Assembly (NCBI GenBank): GCA_945913025.1
Contig: CAMECJ010000001.1
Span: 62,001 to 126,000 of the forward strand
Direction: 5' to 3'
From: an uncultured Elusimicrobia bacterium
GTDB taxonomy: Bacteria > Elusimicrobiota > Elusimicrobia > Elusimicrobiales > Elusimicrobiaceae
Length of the DNA: 64,000 bases
Shown: one piece after another, positions 29,480 through 38,490 of the stretch
Layout of the letters: each line of letters begins with the position of its first letter
Numbering within the stretch: position 1 is the first letter of the stretch
The notes under the pieces: model-generated
Databases searched by the model: none
What the model was told of the DNA's origin: nothing
The model's input: only the letters and a program-made list of their open reading frames with translations
Position numbers and translations under genes: made by a program

Positions 29480-30691
29480 ATGGTGCGCAATTTATCGTTT
29501 TCTTATTCCAAAATGGGTATGTACAAAGAATGCCCGCAGAAGTACAAATTCCGTTACGTCCATATGCTGCCCGAACAGCCTAAGTATTATTTCGCTTTCG
29601 GTACTGCGTTGCACGAAGTGATGGAGTACATTTATAATCCCGAAAATCCCGCTTTCCCCTCCCTGCCCGAGGCGCTTGCGTTTTTCGACAATCACTGGAA
29701 CAAAACCTCGTTTGAACAAAAGGGCTATGCGTCCGTTGAAAAAGAGCTGGCCGGATATGCCGAAGGCCGGCGTATTATTGAAGCCTATTACGCCAAAAAC
29801 GCGGAATCGTTTTTTCATCCCTTGTCGGTGGAAATGAAAAGCACTTTGGATATTGACGGACTAAGCTTAATCAGTATTTTGGACCGTATTGACTATTTGG
29901 GCGGCGGAAAAGTTAAAATTTTGGACTATAAAACGGGTAAAACCGTCCAGCGTGAGCCGGACCAGCTGTATATGTACCAAAAAGTGGTGGAAAATTCCCC
30001 CGCCATTAAATCGCTCGTCCAACAAAAAGATCCGGGCGTAAAAGAATTGCGCGTGGAACAATTAAGTTTTTATCACCTGCCTACGCTGCACGAGATGACG
30101 TTTGAGCGCGCGCCGGACAAGGAAATTTTTGATTTTTGGCAAGGCGTTTTAAACGTGGCGGACAATATCCGCGCCGGAAAATTTGACCCCACCCCGGGGG
30201 AAAACCAATGCCGTTGGTGCGATTACCGCAACATCTGCCCCGTTTTTACGGGCAAAGAGTATAACGGCCCCACAGGGTATGCGGCGCGCGGTGCATCTTT
30301 CCCCCCTGCCGCAACGCCGGACCCGCAGCCCAAAACGGTGCAGGACGAATTGTCCGATAAAATTGACCGCTGCGGCGCGCTTTTAGACGAGGCCAAACAG
30401 CTTCAAAAAGAAATCATCGCGCTGATGCGGGAGCAGAATTTTGAGCGTCATTTCGGCAAAAATTACAAAGCAGAGCTTTCCCGCATCGAAAAATTGGAAT
30501 TTACCGACAAAAACAAAGTGGTGGAACTGTTGCGCACTTTAAACTTGCTTTCCAAAACGCTCGTTCCCACCTACAGCACTGTGGCGGGGCTGCTGACGGA
30601 TGCGTCCGTTCCGGAAGAGGCAAAAGCACGGCTTCAGGCATTTACTGTTAAAGCGCAGGACGTCAAACTGAATTTGGAAAAAACGCAGTAG
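29480..30691 (+). CDS. PD-(D/E)XK nuclease superfamily protein (RecB/AddB-like domain)
   Basis: LSFSYSKMGMYKECPQKYKFRYV; GTALHEVMEYIYN; LDRIDYLGGGKVKILDYKTGK; CRWCDYRNICP. Confidence 0.88.
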   Translation: MVRNLSFSYSKMGMYKECPQKYKFRYVHMLPEQPKYYFAFGTALHEVMEYIYNPENPAFPSLPEALAFFDNHWNKTSFEQKGYASVEKELAGYAEGRRIIEAYYAKNAESFFHPLSVEMKSTLDIDGLSLISILDRIDYLGGGKVKILDYKTGKTVQREPDQLYMYQKVVENSPAIKSLVQQKDPGVKELRVEQLSFYHLPTLHEMTFERAPDKEIFDFWQGVLNVADNIRAGKFDPTPGENQCRWCDYRNICPVFTGKEYNGPTGYAARGASFPPAATPDPQPKTVQDELSDKIDRCGALLDEAKQLQKEIIALMREQNFERHFGKNYKAELSRIEKLEFTDKNKVVELLRTLNLLSKTLVPTYSTVAGLLTDASVPEEAKARLQAFTVKAQDVKLNLEKTQ

Positions 30692-30737
30692 CGTGATGTC
30701 TTCCGGTACGCGTAAGGAGAAAATCGTGACGGACAAA

Positions 30738-32174
30738 ATGATTGTTTCGCTTGATTTGGGGACCTCCGGCTGCCGCGCTGCGGCGGTGTCGTTAGACGGC
30801 GTTATAAAAAAACGAAAAAGCATTGCGTTGGTTCCTGTGCGCCGCGGGGGTGGTTTATCCGAATACGACTCGGAAGCGTTATTTTCCGCCCAACGGGAAG
30901 TTTTAAATGCGGTGCTGGATGAAACCGGCCCGCAAAATGTAGCGGCGCTTTCTTTGTCTTCACAGCGTTCCACCGTCGTATTATGGGATAAATCTTCCGG
31001 CAAAGCTGTTGCTCCTGTATTAACATGGGAAGACGGCCGCGCCGCCAAAGAGGCGGAATCGTGCACGCTTACCCAGCCGGAAATTCACGCGCTGACGGGC
31101 CTTTATAAAACGCCGTATTTTTCCGCGCCGAAAATTGCGTGGTGTTTAAAAAATTGTCCTCAGGCCGCCGCGTCTTTACAAGGCGGAAATTTGGCTGCGG
31201 CTCCCGTCGCCTCTTATTTCATTTGGCGTCTTACCGGCGGCACGGTTTTCGCATGCGACCCGACGCTTGCCCAACGTACTTTATTGTTTGATATCAACAA
31301 GCATTCTTGGAGCGGCAAGTTATGCCGCGCTTTCGGCGTACCCGCTGAGGCGCTGCCGGCTGTATTACCTTCTGCGGCGGATTACGGCGTTTATGACTAT
31401 AAAGGGTTTAAAATTCCCATTCGCGCCTGCGCGGGCGACCAACAGGCCGCCGCGTATGCAATGGGCGTTACCGCCGGTATGTGTGCCGTTAATTACGGTA
31501 CGGGCGCGTTTCTGCTTTACAACGCCGGAGCGGAACAAAAACGCTTGGCGGGCGTGTTAAGTTCGCTTTCCGTGTCAACCGAAGAAGGCGCGGAAGATAT
31601 TTTATTGGAAGGACCCGTCAATGCGGCGGGAAGCGTATTTTTGTGGCTAAACGCGCAGGGAGTTGCGTTTGAACACTCTCAAATTGACGTGCTGTGCCAA
31701 AGTGCCAAGCGGCCCGTTTGGCTTCTGCCTGCCTTGGGCGGCTTGGGCGCGCCGTATTGGGATTTTTCCGTTTCTCCCGTCGTTGCCGGACTCTCCGCCC
31801 AGACTAAAACAGATGACTGGGTAGCCGGCGCCGTACGCAGCGTGGCTTTTTCGGTGGCGGATGTTGCCTATTATTTGAGACAAGCGGGCTGCGAACCCGT
31901 AAAAATCTTTGTTTCCGGCGGACTTTCCCGCGTGGGCGCACTGGTGCAGTTTCAAGCTGATATTTTACAGAAAGAACTAACGGTGTTAGACGAAAGCGAA
32001 AGTACTGTATTGGGCGCGGCCCGACTGGCGGCGCACTGTCTGGGGGTTGAGCGCGGTTGGAAAGAGGTTTGCGCCAGCCGTACCGTTTCCCCTAATATTT
32101 TCGGAGTGGAGGCCGATAAAGAGTACCAGAACTGGCGTAAATTTGTAGGATGGGCCAAAAAGAATCCCCTGTAA
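30738..32174 (+). CDS. FGGY-family carbohydrate kinase
   Basis: MIVSLDLGTSGCRAAAVSLDG; SLSSQRSTVVLWDKSSGKAVAPVLTWEDGRA; FVSGGLSRVGALVQFQADILQKEL. Confidence 0.9.
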   Translation: MIVSLDLGTSGCRAAAVSLDGVIKKRKSIALVPVRRGGGLSEYDSEALFSAQREVLNAVLDETGPQNVAALSLSSQRSTVVLWDKSSGKAVAPVLTWEDGRAAKEAESCTLTQPEIHALTGLYKTPYFSAPKIAWCLKNCPQAAASLQGGNLAAAPVASYFIWRLTGGTVFACDPTLAQRTLLFDINKHSWSGKLCRAFGVPAEALPAVLPSAADYGVYDYKGFKIPIRACAGDQQAAAYAMGVTAGMCAVNYGTGAFLLYNAGAEQKRLAGVLSSLSVSTEEGAEDILLEGPVNAAGSVFLWLNAQGVAFEHSQIDVLCQSAKRPVWLLPALGGLGAPYWDFSVSPVVAGLSAQTKTDDWVAGAVRSVAFSVADVAYYLRQAGCEPVKIFVSGGLSRVGALVQFQADILQKELTVLDESESTVLGAARLAAHCLGVERGWKEVCASRTVSPNIFGVEADKEYQNWRKFVGWAKKNPL

Positions 32175-32200
32175 GGCGGTATGCTTGTTTGCCTTTTTTG

Positions 32201-32237
32201 AAAAAATATTCCTCGGTGCGGTTGAGGAATATTTTTT
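32201..32237 (+). terminator. Rho-independent terminator
   Basis: AAAAAATATTCCTC...GAGGAATATTTTTT after the FGGY kinase gene. Confidence 0.8.
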
Positions 32238-32309
32238 ATTGTATAGAAAACCCCAGCAAGCAGATGGCCTTGACTGGGGTTGTGAAGTCTGATGAGCAAG
32301 CTTGCCTTA

Positions 32310-34157
32310 TTAGGGCTGTGTTGTTACGGTTTGTTTAGCTGCGGAAGTGGTGTTAGTGGATGATTTTGTTACCGCTGCCGCTTTATTGCGCACATTGGTG
32401 CGGCGTTTGACGGCAGTATTTTTTGCAGCTGCGGCTTTTTGTTTTACTTGCGTTTTTGCGGCGGAAACGGTTTTTTTTGCTTCGGCCGCTTCTTCTTCCG
32501 CTGCGGCGGAATCAGGCAACGCTTGGCCCGTTCTTAACGCAAACTCGCGGTCCATTTCTTCTTTCAAAGCGGCCTGTTTTCTCGCTTTGGCCTGTTCCAA
32601 TTCCTGCTGTAAACGCAATATTTCGGGATCTTCTTCCAACTGGGCTGTTTTCGCTTGAAATTCTTCCTCCAATTCGGCGCGCACGGAAGCGTCTTTTTCT
32701 TGCTGGAGTTGGGATACCAAGGCTTCCTGTTCAGCCAGATCTTGCTCCAGCGATTGGACCTCGGCCAGTTTTTCCGCCTGCACTTGCAGCGCTGCTTGTT
32801 GGACGGATAATTTTTTCATGTCCAATACGCGCGAGGTAGCGGACCCCGGCAGATATTTTTCCGTCAGCGTAAATGCGTTTTGCTTTGCGTCATTGACAGC
32901 GGTCAAATCAGCACCCTGCTGAATAAAAAACAAGGCAGTATGGTCGTTTTTTGCTTTAATGGCGTGCATCAGCGGCGTATTGCGCTCATTATCGCGTTGA
33001 TCCAGATCCGCTCCGGCGGCTAATAATTCTTTGGCGGTGGTGGTAGTCGGTGCGTAGGCGCTATAGGTCATCGCCGTGCGGCCTTGGCGGTCTTGGATGT
33101 GAAGATTGGTATTCTTGGATTTGAGTAAGAGTTGTATACATTCAAGACGGTCTTTGGCGGTGGCGCGCATTAAAGCGGTACCCCCTGTGTTGTCCTGTGC
33201 GTTAACGTCCGCACCCAGGTTGATAAGCGTGCGCAGGGATTCGGGGCGGTCTTGTTCAACGGCGTAAAAAATAGGCGTCCGGCCCGACAGATCGGAAATA
33301 TTTACGTCTGCTTTGGCGGTTTTGACGAGCAGGCGGATGGTGTCGCTGTGGCCTTCCGCAGCGGCCGCTGAGAGGGGCGAAAGTCCCGTGGAAGGATTGC
33401 GGTAGGATTGGTCGGCCCCAAACCCGAGCAACGTTTTAATGTTGGCGTTTTGGCCGCGCTGGGCCGCATAGATAAGAGCGGTGTTGCCTGTCTTGTCCGG
33501 CAGGTTGACGGATTTATTGTCCAGCTTAATTAAGCTGCTGATCAGCTTGGGATTATCGTAAGCCACGGCGTAGAGGAGCGGGGTTTTACCCAAATCGTCT
33601 TTGACTGTGGCATTGGCGCCGTGGGCAATTAAATACGTTACCGCTTCTTCCTTTCCGGCGGCGGCCGCCGCGATAAGCGGCGTAATGCCGAAGCTGGATT
33701 TATCGTTTACCTTGGCGTTGCCGTCCTCCACTAACATTTTAATAATTTCCATATTGCCTTTTTCGGCGGCAATGGTCAGCGGCGTGATGCCCGCATAGTT
33801 TTTTTCGTTTACGTCTACGTTGGTATACATAAGCGTGCGGACGCGGTCCGCATCGCTGATTTTAATGGCGCGCACCAAGGATGTATCGTAAACGTATTTG
33901 GTAGTGGCGCGGGGACGGTTGCCCAGCGTATCGCTGTGGTATTTTTTCTGTTCCGCGCCGAATACGGTTCCGCGGTAAATATCCCCTTGGGATTGTACAG
34001 CTTGCTGGGCGATGGAGTCCGTAGCGGAACGCGGAGTTTTTTCTCCCAACACCACGCCTTCATACCCTGTATAATACTCTGTTTCCTTTTTGTTATTTTG
34101 CGCACAAAGCGGAAGAACCAGTATTGTTAAAACAAAAACGGCACTTAATTTGTTCAT
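32310..34157 (-). CDS. Secreted/periplasmic ankyrin-repeat protein with coiled-coil C-terminus
   Basis: Signal peptide MNKLSAVFVLTILVLPLCAQ; repeated TPLxxAAxxGxxxxxxxLLxxGA ankyrin units; Ala/Glu/Lys-rich C-terminus. Confidence 0.9.
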   Translation of the reverse strand: MNKLSAVFVLTILVLPLCAQNNKKETEYYTGYEGVVLGEKTPRSATDSIAQQAVQSQGDIYRGTVFGAEQKKYHSDTLGNRPRATTKYVYDTSLVRAIKISDADRVRTLMYTNVDVNEKNYAGITPLTIAAEKGNMEIIKMLVEDGNAKVNDKSSFGITPLIAAAAAGKEEAVTYLIAHGANATVKDDLGKTPLLYAVAYDNPKLISSLIKLDNKSVNLPDKTGNTALIYAAQRGQNANIKTLLGFGADQSYRNPSTGLSPLSAAAAEGHSDTIRLLVKTAKADVNISDLSGRTPIFYAVEQDRPESLRTLINLGADVNAQDNTGGTALMRATAKDRLECIQLLLKSKNTNLHIQDRQGRTAMTYSAYAPTTTTAKELLAAGADLDQRDNERNTPLMHAIKAKNDHTALFFIQQGADLTAVNDAKQNAFTLTEKYLPGSATSRVLDMKKLSVQQAALQVQAEKLAEVQSLEQDLAEQEALVSQLQQEKDASVRAELEEEFQAKTAQLEEDPEILRLQQELEQAKARKQAALKEEMDREFALRTGQALPDSAAAEEEAAEAKKTVSAAKTQVKQKAAAAKNTAVKRRTNVRNKAAAVTKSSTNTTSAAKQTVTTQP

Positions 34158-34278
34158 AGATTTTCCTCCAATGATTATATAATAGCAAAACGGGAAAAAT
34201 TTTTTATAAAAATTTTGTAGATTTTTTTTATAATGTAGTTACAAACCAGTAAAAAAGTAAAGTTTTATTGAAAAACAC

Positions 34279-34307
34279 TTGCATTTTTTTGATTTACGAT
34301 GTATGAT
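34279..34307 (+). promoter_or_regulatory. Sigma70-type promoter for putative sRNA
   Basis: TTGCAT (34279-34284), 17-nt spacer, TATGAT (34302-34307). Confidence 0.6.
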
Positions 34308-34313
34308 AGAAAT

Positions 34314-34420
34314 ATAGCCAAATAGTTTGGTGTACCAATTTATCCCCCAGAACCTTTCGATTTACCCCCCGAACGGTTCTGAACAAAGCCCTGGGCACAT
34401 CCCCCAGGGCTTTTTCTTTG
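34314..34420 (+). ncRNA. Putative ~105-nt C-rich small RNA
   Basis: Own promoter; hairpin CAGAACC...GGTTCTG (34348-34381) and terminator AAAGCCCTGGGcacatccCCCAGGGCTTTTTC; no ORF. Confidence 0.55.
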
Positions 34421-34575
34421 TTCTTTTTTGTAAAAAAGAAACCCAAAAAACTTTCTTATTCTTTTTTATGACAGCATAAAAAGAATCAAAAACATTCTTT
34501 ACTTTTTGCGTCGGCAAAAAAGTAAACCAAACTCTTCTTCTTTCTTTTTCTGGCAGCAGAAAAAGAACCAAAAAG
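34416..34575. repeat. Array of four imperfect A/T-rich hairpins of shared design
   Basis: TTCTTTTTTGTAAAAAAGAAACCCAAAAA / TTCTTTTTTATGACAGCATAAAAAGAATCAAAAA / TACTTTTTGCGTCGGCAAAAAAGTAAACCAAA / TTCTTTTTCTGGCAGCAGAAAAAGAACCAAAAA. Confidence 0.7.
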
Positions 34576-34579
34576 ACTG

Positions 34580-34697
34580 CCCGCCCGGGTCCTATAAAAA
34601 GCAGTCTGAAACGGGGCGTTTTACAACTCGCTTCGCTCAAACAAATAAAACGCCTGCTCCGTTTCAGACGCTTGTTATAAGCAGGACTAAGGGCGGG
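34580..34697. repeat. 118-bp imperfect palindrome
   Basis: Nested arms CCCGCCC/GGGCGGG, GTCCT/AGGAC, TCTGAAACGG/CCGTTTCAGA, GGCGTTTTA/TAAAACGCC. Confidence 0.85.
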
Positions 34698-34835
34698 ATA
34701 TCATGCGGCATAAAGGCAATAAAAAACCACCCTTTGCGGGGTGGTTCCAAATCGTCGCAACTTCCAAATTACAGAGAAATCGCGCTTACAGGGCAGCTTC
34801 GCTTGAAGCTTGCATAACTGCCCTGCGCTCTTCTC

Positions 34836-35006
34836 TTACAGAGAAATCGCGCTTACAGGGCAGGTGCCGGCACAAGAGCCGCACTCAATGCATTTGGTCG
34901 CGTCAATGTTTCTTTTGCCGTCCACTTCGCTGATGGCGGCCACGGGGCAGGCGGATTCGCAAGCACCGCAGTTGATGCAAACATCCGGATTTACTTTGTA
35001 AGCCAT
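34836..35006 (-). CDS. 2x[4Fe-4S] ferredoxin, 56 aa
   Basis: Reading of minus strand: MAYKVNPDVCINCGACESACPVAAISEVDGKRNIDATKCIECGSCAGTCPVSAISL*; two CxxCxxCxxxCP motifs; below the ORF-track length cut-off. Confidence 0.95.
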   Translation of the reverse strand: MAYKVNPDVCINCGACESACPVAAISEVDGKRNIDATKCIECGSCAGTCPVSAISL

Positions 35007-35146
35007 AATTCGTCTCCTATTTTCGGTAAAATTATATTTAAATTATACAAAAAATAACGGTATTTTCGGCGCGGTCGTCGATAAACTCCCCCTTGTCAAG
35101 CACGTTCAATAGTGGTAAAATTAAAAGTAAGGAAAAACTAACTTTT

Positions 35147-37090
35147 ATGCAAAAAGAAAATCTCCGAACTTTACACCAATTAAAAGCGGGCAATACCGCC
35201 CAAATCCGCGAGATTCAAACCTCTCCCAAAATGGCCGAAAAGCTGGCGGCTATGGGCCTTGTCCGCGGACAATTTGTGACACGTAAAAAAGGTTCCACCC
35301 CCGTCGTGGTCAGCGTATCGGGTACTGAGGTAGCCATCGGACGCGAAACCGCTAAAAAAATTCTCGTTACCGCCAAGAAAAACACGTTTCTGTTGGCGGG
35401 AAACCCCAATGTCGGCAAGAGTTTGATTTTTTCGCGCCTGACGGGAATCGGCATTATCTCGTCCAATTTCCCCGGCACCACCGTTGGGCTTAACTACGGG
35501 CAGACGCAGTTTGACGGCGAGTCATACGATATTATTGATATTCCCGGTCTCTACCGCTTGGAAGAAGAATGGCTTATTGAGGGCAAAAAACGAAACTTGT
35601 TTAAAGAGCTGGAGTACGATTTTATCGTTTGCGTGTCCGACGCGTCGCACTTAGAGCGTAACCTGTATTTCGTGTTGGAAATTTTGTCGCTTAAAAAACC
35701 CGTCATTTTACTCTTGAACAAATTTGACGAAGCCCAGCGCAAAGGGATTCACATTGACGTGAAAGCGCTTTCCAAAATGTTGGGAATCCCCGTTATCCCG
35801 ACGGTGGCTTCTACGGGCGAAGGCCTCAAAGACCTGGCCGAAGCGGCCCCCAAAGTGGCCGAACGGGAGGAAACGCGCTGCCCGCTTGCAGTTCCCGCAT
35901 CGCCGGAAGAAAAATGGCATATCATCGGGAATATTATTCAAAAAGTGCAGACGGTAAAACACAAACACCCGTCTTTTTGGGAACACTTGCAGGGGTGGGC
36001 CACTACGCCCGCCACGGGGCTGCCGATTGCCTTTTTGGTGCTTATCGCATCGTTCTTTTTGGTGCGGTTTGTGGGCGAAAGTATTATTAATTTTGTAGAT
36101 CCTTTCTACGAAAATTATTACGTTCCGTTTTTGCAAAACTTGTTCGGCCCGTGGACAGACAACGTCGCCGGTATGCTGTTGTTGGGAGACGGCGGCGAAC
36201 ATTATTTCGGAGTGCTGACGGACGGCCTTAAAATTGCGCTCGTGGACGTAATGTCTTACGTGCTTGCGTTCTATGCGCTTTTAGGCTTCTTGGGCGACTT
36301 GGGATATCTCCCCCGCCTCGCCGTGCTCCTTGACGGAATTTTGCACAAAATCGGCTTGCACGGATACGGGTCGCTGCCCATTATGCTCGGCTTTGGGTGC
36401 AAAGTGCCGGCTGTGATGGGTGTGCGCGTATTGGAAACGCGGCGGGAGCGGATTATCGCGCTTGCGCTGATTTTGGTGCTTGCGCCGTGTATTTCGCAAA
36501 CGGCGATGATTATTTCCATTTTATCGCCCTACGGCCTTAAATATATGCTGATTGTATTCGGCGCGCTCTTTATCAACGGTATTCTGGCGGGAACCGTACT
36601 TAATAAACTGATGAAAGGCGATACGCCCGAACTGTTTATGGAAATTCCTTCGTGGCAAATCCCCCAATGGCGGCCTTTGCTGCGTAAATTGTGGATTCGT
36701 ATGAAAGAATACCTGTGCGACGCGCTGCCGCTGATTTTAGTCGGTATTGTGTTTGTGGACTTAATGCAGCTTTCCGGCGTGACGGATTTTGTGACGAAAA
36801 TTTCCCGCTGGCCCGTGGAAAAACTGCTCGGTTTGCCGTCCGAAACCACGCCGCTGTTGATTTTAGGATTTTTGCGTAAGGATGTATCTATCGCGCTGTT
36901 GGAGCCGTTTAACCTTGCGCCGCAGGCGCTTGTAGTGGCGTGCGTGTTTATGGCGATGTATCTGCCCTGCGTGGCGACGTTTTTTGTAATGCTGCGCGAA
37001 AGCGGCTGGAAAGATACGTTCCGTGTGGTTGCGCTGACGCTTTCTTTGGCGTTTGTCTCGGCGGGCGTACTTAGAATGATTTTGATGTAA
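35147..37090 (+). CDS. feoB: Ferrous iron transporter FeoB with fused N-terminal FeoA domain
   Basis: FeoA-like LRTLHQLKAGNTAQIREIQTSPKMAEKLAAMGLVRGQFV, then GNPNVGKSLIFSRLTG, NFPGTTVGLNYG, DIPGLYRL and multi-TM nucleoside-gate domain. Confidence 0.93.
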   Translation: MQKENLRTLHQLKAGNTAQIREIQTSPKMAEKLAAMGLVRGQFVTRKKGSTPVVVSVSGTEVAIGRETAKKILVTAKKNTFLLAGNPNVGKSLIFSRLTGIGIISSNFPGTTVGLNYGQTQFDGESYDIIDIPGLYRLEEEWLIEGKKRNLFKELEYDFIVCVSDASHLERNLYFVLEILSLKKPVILLLNKFDEAQRKGIHIDVKALSKMLGIPVIPTVASTGEGLKDLAEAAPKVAEREETRCPLAVPASPEEKWHIIGNIIQKVQTVKHKHPSFWEHLQGWATTPATGLPIAFLVLIASFFLVRFVGESIINFVDPFYENYYVPFLQNLFGPWTDNVAGMLLLGDGGEHYFGVLTDGLKIALVDVMSYVLAFYALLGFLGDLGYLPRLAVLLDGILHKIGLHGYGSLPIMLGFGCKVPAVMGVRVLETRRERIIALALILVLAPCISQTAMIISILSPYGLKYMLIVFGALFINGILAGTVLNKLMKGDTPELFMEIPSWQIPQWRPLLRKLWIRMKEYLCDALPLILVGIVFVDLMQLSGVTDFVTKISRWPVEKLLGLPSETTPLLILGFLRKDVSIALLEPFNLAPQALVVACVFMAMYLPCVATFFVMLRESGWKDTFRVVALTLSLAFVSAGVLRMILM

Positions 37091-37144
37091 ACAAAAGACC
37101 AAAAAACGCTTTCACTCTCGGAAGCGTTTTTTGGTGTACATCAA

Positions 37145-37636
37145 TCAGTAATGGGTATCCGTATAACCTTGGGAAGCCAGCGAAAGGCAAATATATTGCC
37201 AGCCTGTATTTCTCCGGCACGTGTATTTCCACTGTTCTTCTTCTAACGTATTCCATAACTGGTAGCTAAAATTATCGTTGGAGTGTAGGCGTGTAGCTAT
37301 AATATAACAGGTATTTGCAGAACAGAAAGCCTGATAGCGAAAATTTTTAGAAGAGCACCCCTCTGTTCCGGTCGGGCAGGAAAGGGCGTGTGTCAGATCT
37401 ATATCTAATTCATCCGTACTTCCGTCACCCAAAAAAGTTGTTCCGGTATAACCGTTCGCCAGTACGTAAGTTTCTACTGCCGTGCGCAAAGATGACATAA
37501 TCGTCAGGGCCTCGCTCATACGGCTTTTTTCTACCGCTTTTTCGTATTGCGGCAGCGCGACGGCCGCCAAAATGCCTATAATCAGTACCACAACTAATAA
37601 TTCGATAAGGGTAAACCCTCTCTTATTTTTTTGCAT
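37145..37636 (-). CDS. Type IV pilin-like protein
   Basis: [74 protein letters not shown] upstream of ATG. Confidence 0.92.
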   Translation of the reverse strand: MQKNKRGFTLIELLVVVLIIGILAAVALPQYEKAVEKSRMSEALTIMSSLRTAVETYVLANGYTGTTFLGDGSTDELDIDLTHALSCPTGTEGCSSKNFRYQAFCSANTCYIIATRLHSNDNFSYQLWNTLEEEQWKYTCRRNTGWQYICLSLASQGYTDTHY

Positions 37637-37681
37637 GACGTTCTCCTTGAGTCTCCGTTTTTGGAAAACACGCCGCAAAAA

Positions 37682-37883
37682 AAACGGCTGCAAAATGAGG
37701 GTCCAACCACGGTCCCGTCATCAAACAGCCGTAGTTCCTTGCCATAAATAATGGCAAGGAACATTCGGCAGAAGATACATTCGGGAGCTACCCGTTTATA
37801 TCTTCTGCCTAAACCAGCTGCTTTTGGACGTGGTTGGAATTTGGTTTCCCAAATACCCCTATTCTTCATAGGATTCCAAAAAC
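37682..37883 (-). ncRNA. Structured pilin 5' leader RNA, copy 2 (unclassified)
   Basis: Same architecture as 25200-25420 with compensatory substitutions in several stems; lies between LEA14-like gene and pilin start. Confidence 0.75.
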
Positions 37884-37933
37884 AGATAAATTTTTACCGT
37901 GTTATATACACGGGTCCTTCTTAAAAAATCCTC

Positions 37934-38407
37934 TTAGTCCGTAATCGTATAGCTGCCGTAGCGGCCGATATCCACCGGCAGGGGAATTTCCGTTCCCAGC
38001 GGGCCTTCAAAATACATCGTACCCGTCAAATGGTAGTCCAGCGTGCCGCTGCCCATACTGATAAGCCCCAAAACTTTATTGCTGAACGTGGCCATGGGCA
38101 CTTTTACTTTGGCCTTGGCGTTTTTGACGGAGTTGGGTTCAATGCGGATGTCCCTTAGCGTGATGTCGGCCATATAATCGTCGTTTACGGTCAGTTTTCC
38201 GTCAAAGCGTTTGAGCGCGGCGGTTTGCTTTTTGTTTAAATTGGTAATGGCGATCACTACGTCAAAATCAAACGAAGTTAAATTGTAATTAGTCAGCTCC
38301 ACGCTTTTAAGCGCGAATTTACAGTTGGCCAAATTTTGGGCTTCCTGCACGCCGGCGCATGCCGTAAGGAGCAGGGCGGAAAGTAAACATAAAAACAGTT
38401 TTTTCAT
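37934..38407 (-). CDS. LEA14-like lipoprotein
   Basis: Lipobox MKKLFLCLLSALLLTACAG; Leu/Asn-rich ALKSVELTNYNLTSFDFDVVIAITNLNKKQ typical of LEA_2/WHy domain. Confidence 0.7.
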   Translation of the reverse strand: MKKLFLCLLSALLLTACAGVQEAQNLANCKFALKSVELTNYNLTSFDFDVVIAITNLNKKQTAALKRFDGKLTVNDDYMADITLRDIRIEPNSVKNAKAKVKVPMATFSNKVLGLISMGSGTLDYHLTGTMYFEGPLGTEIPLPVDIGRYGSYTITD

Positions 38408-38490
38408 AAAACCTCCACAAAGTGCGTTCCGCTTCTTTCGGGCGGATATAAAATAATTGTATAATAAAATGAAACATTTATGGAGAATTT

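Noticed and set aside
34580-34697. Integron attC site
   Set aside because: Palindromic, but I could not identify the paired GTTRRRY/RYYYAAC core sites at the ends and there is no integrase or cassette array in the window.
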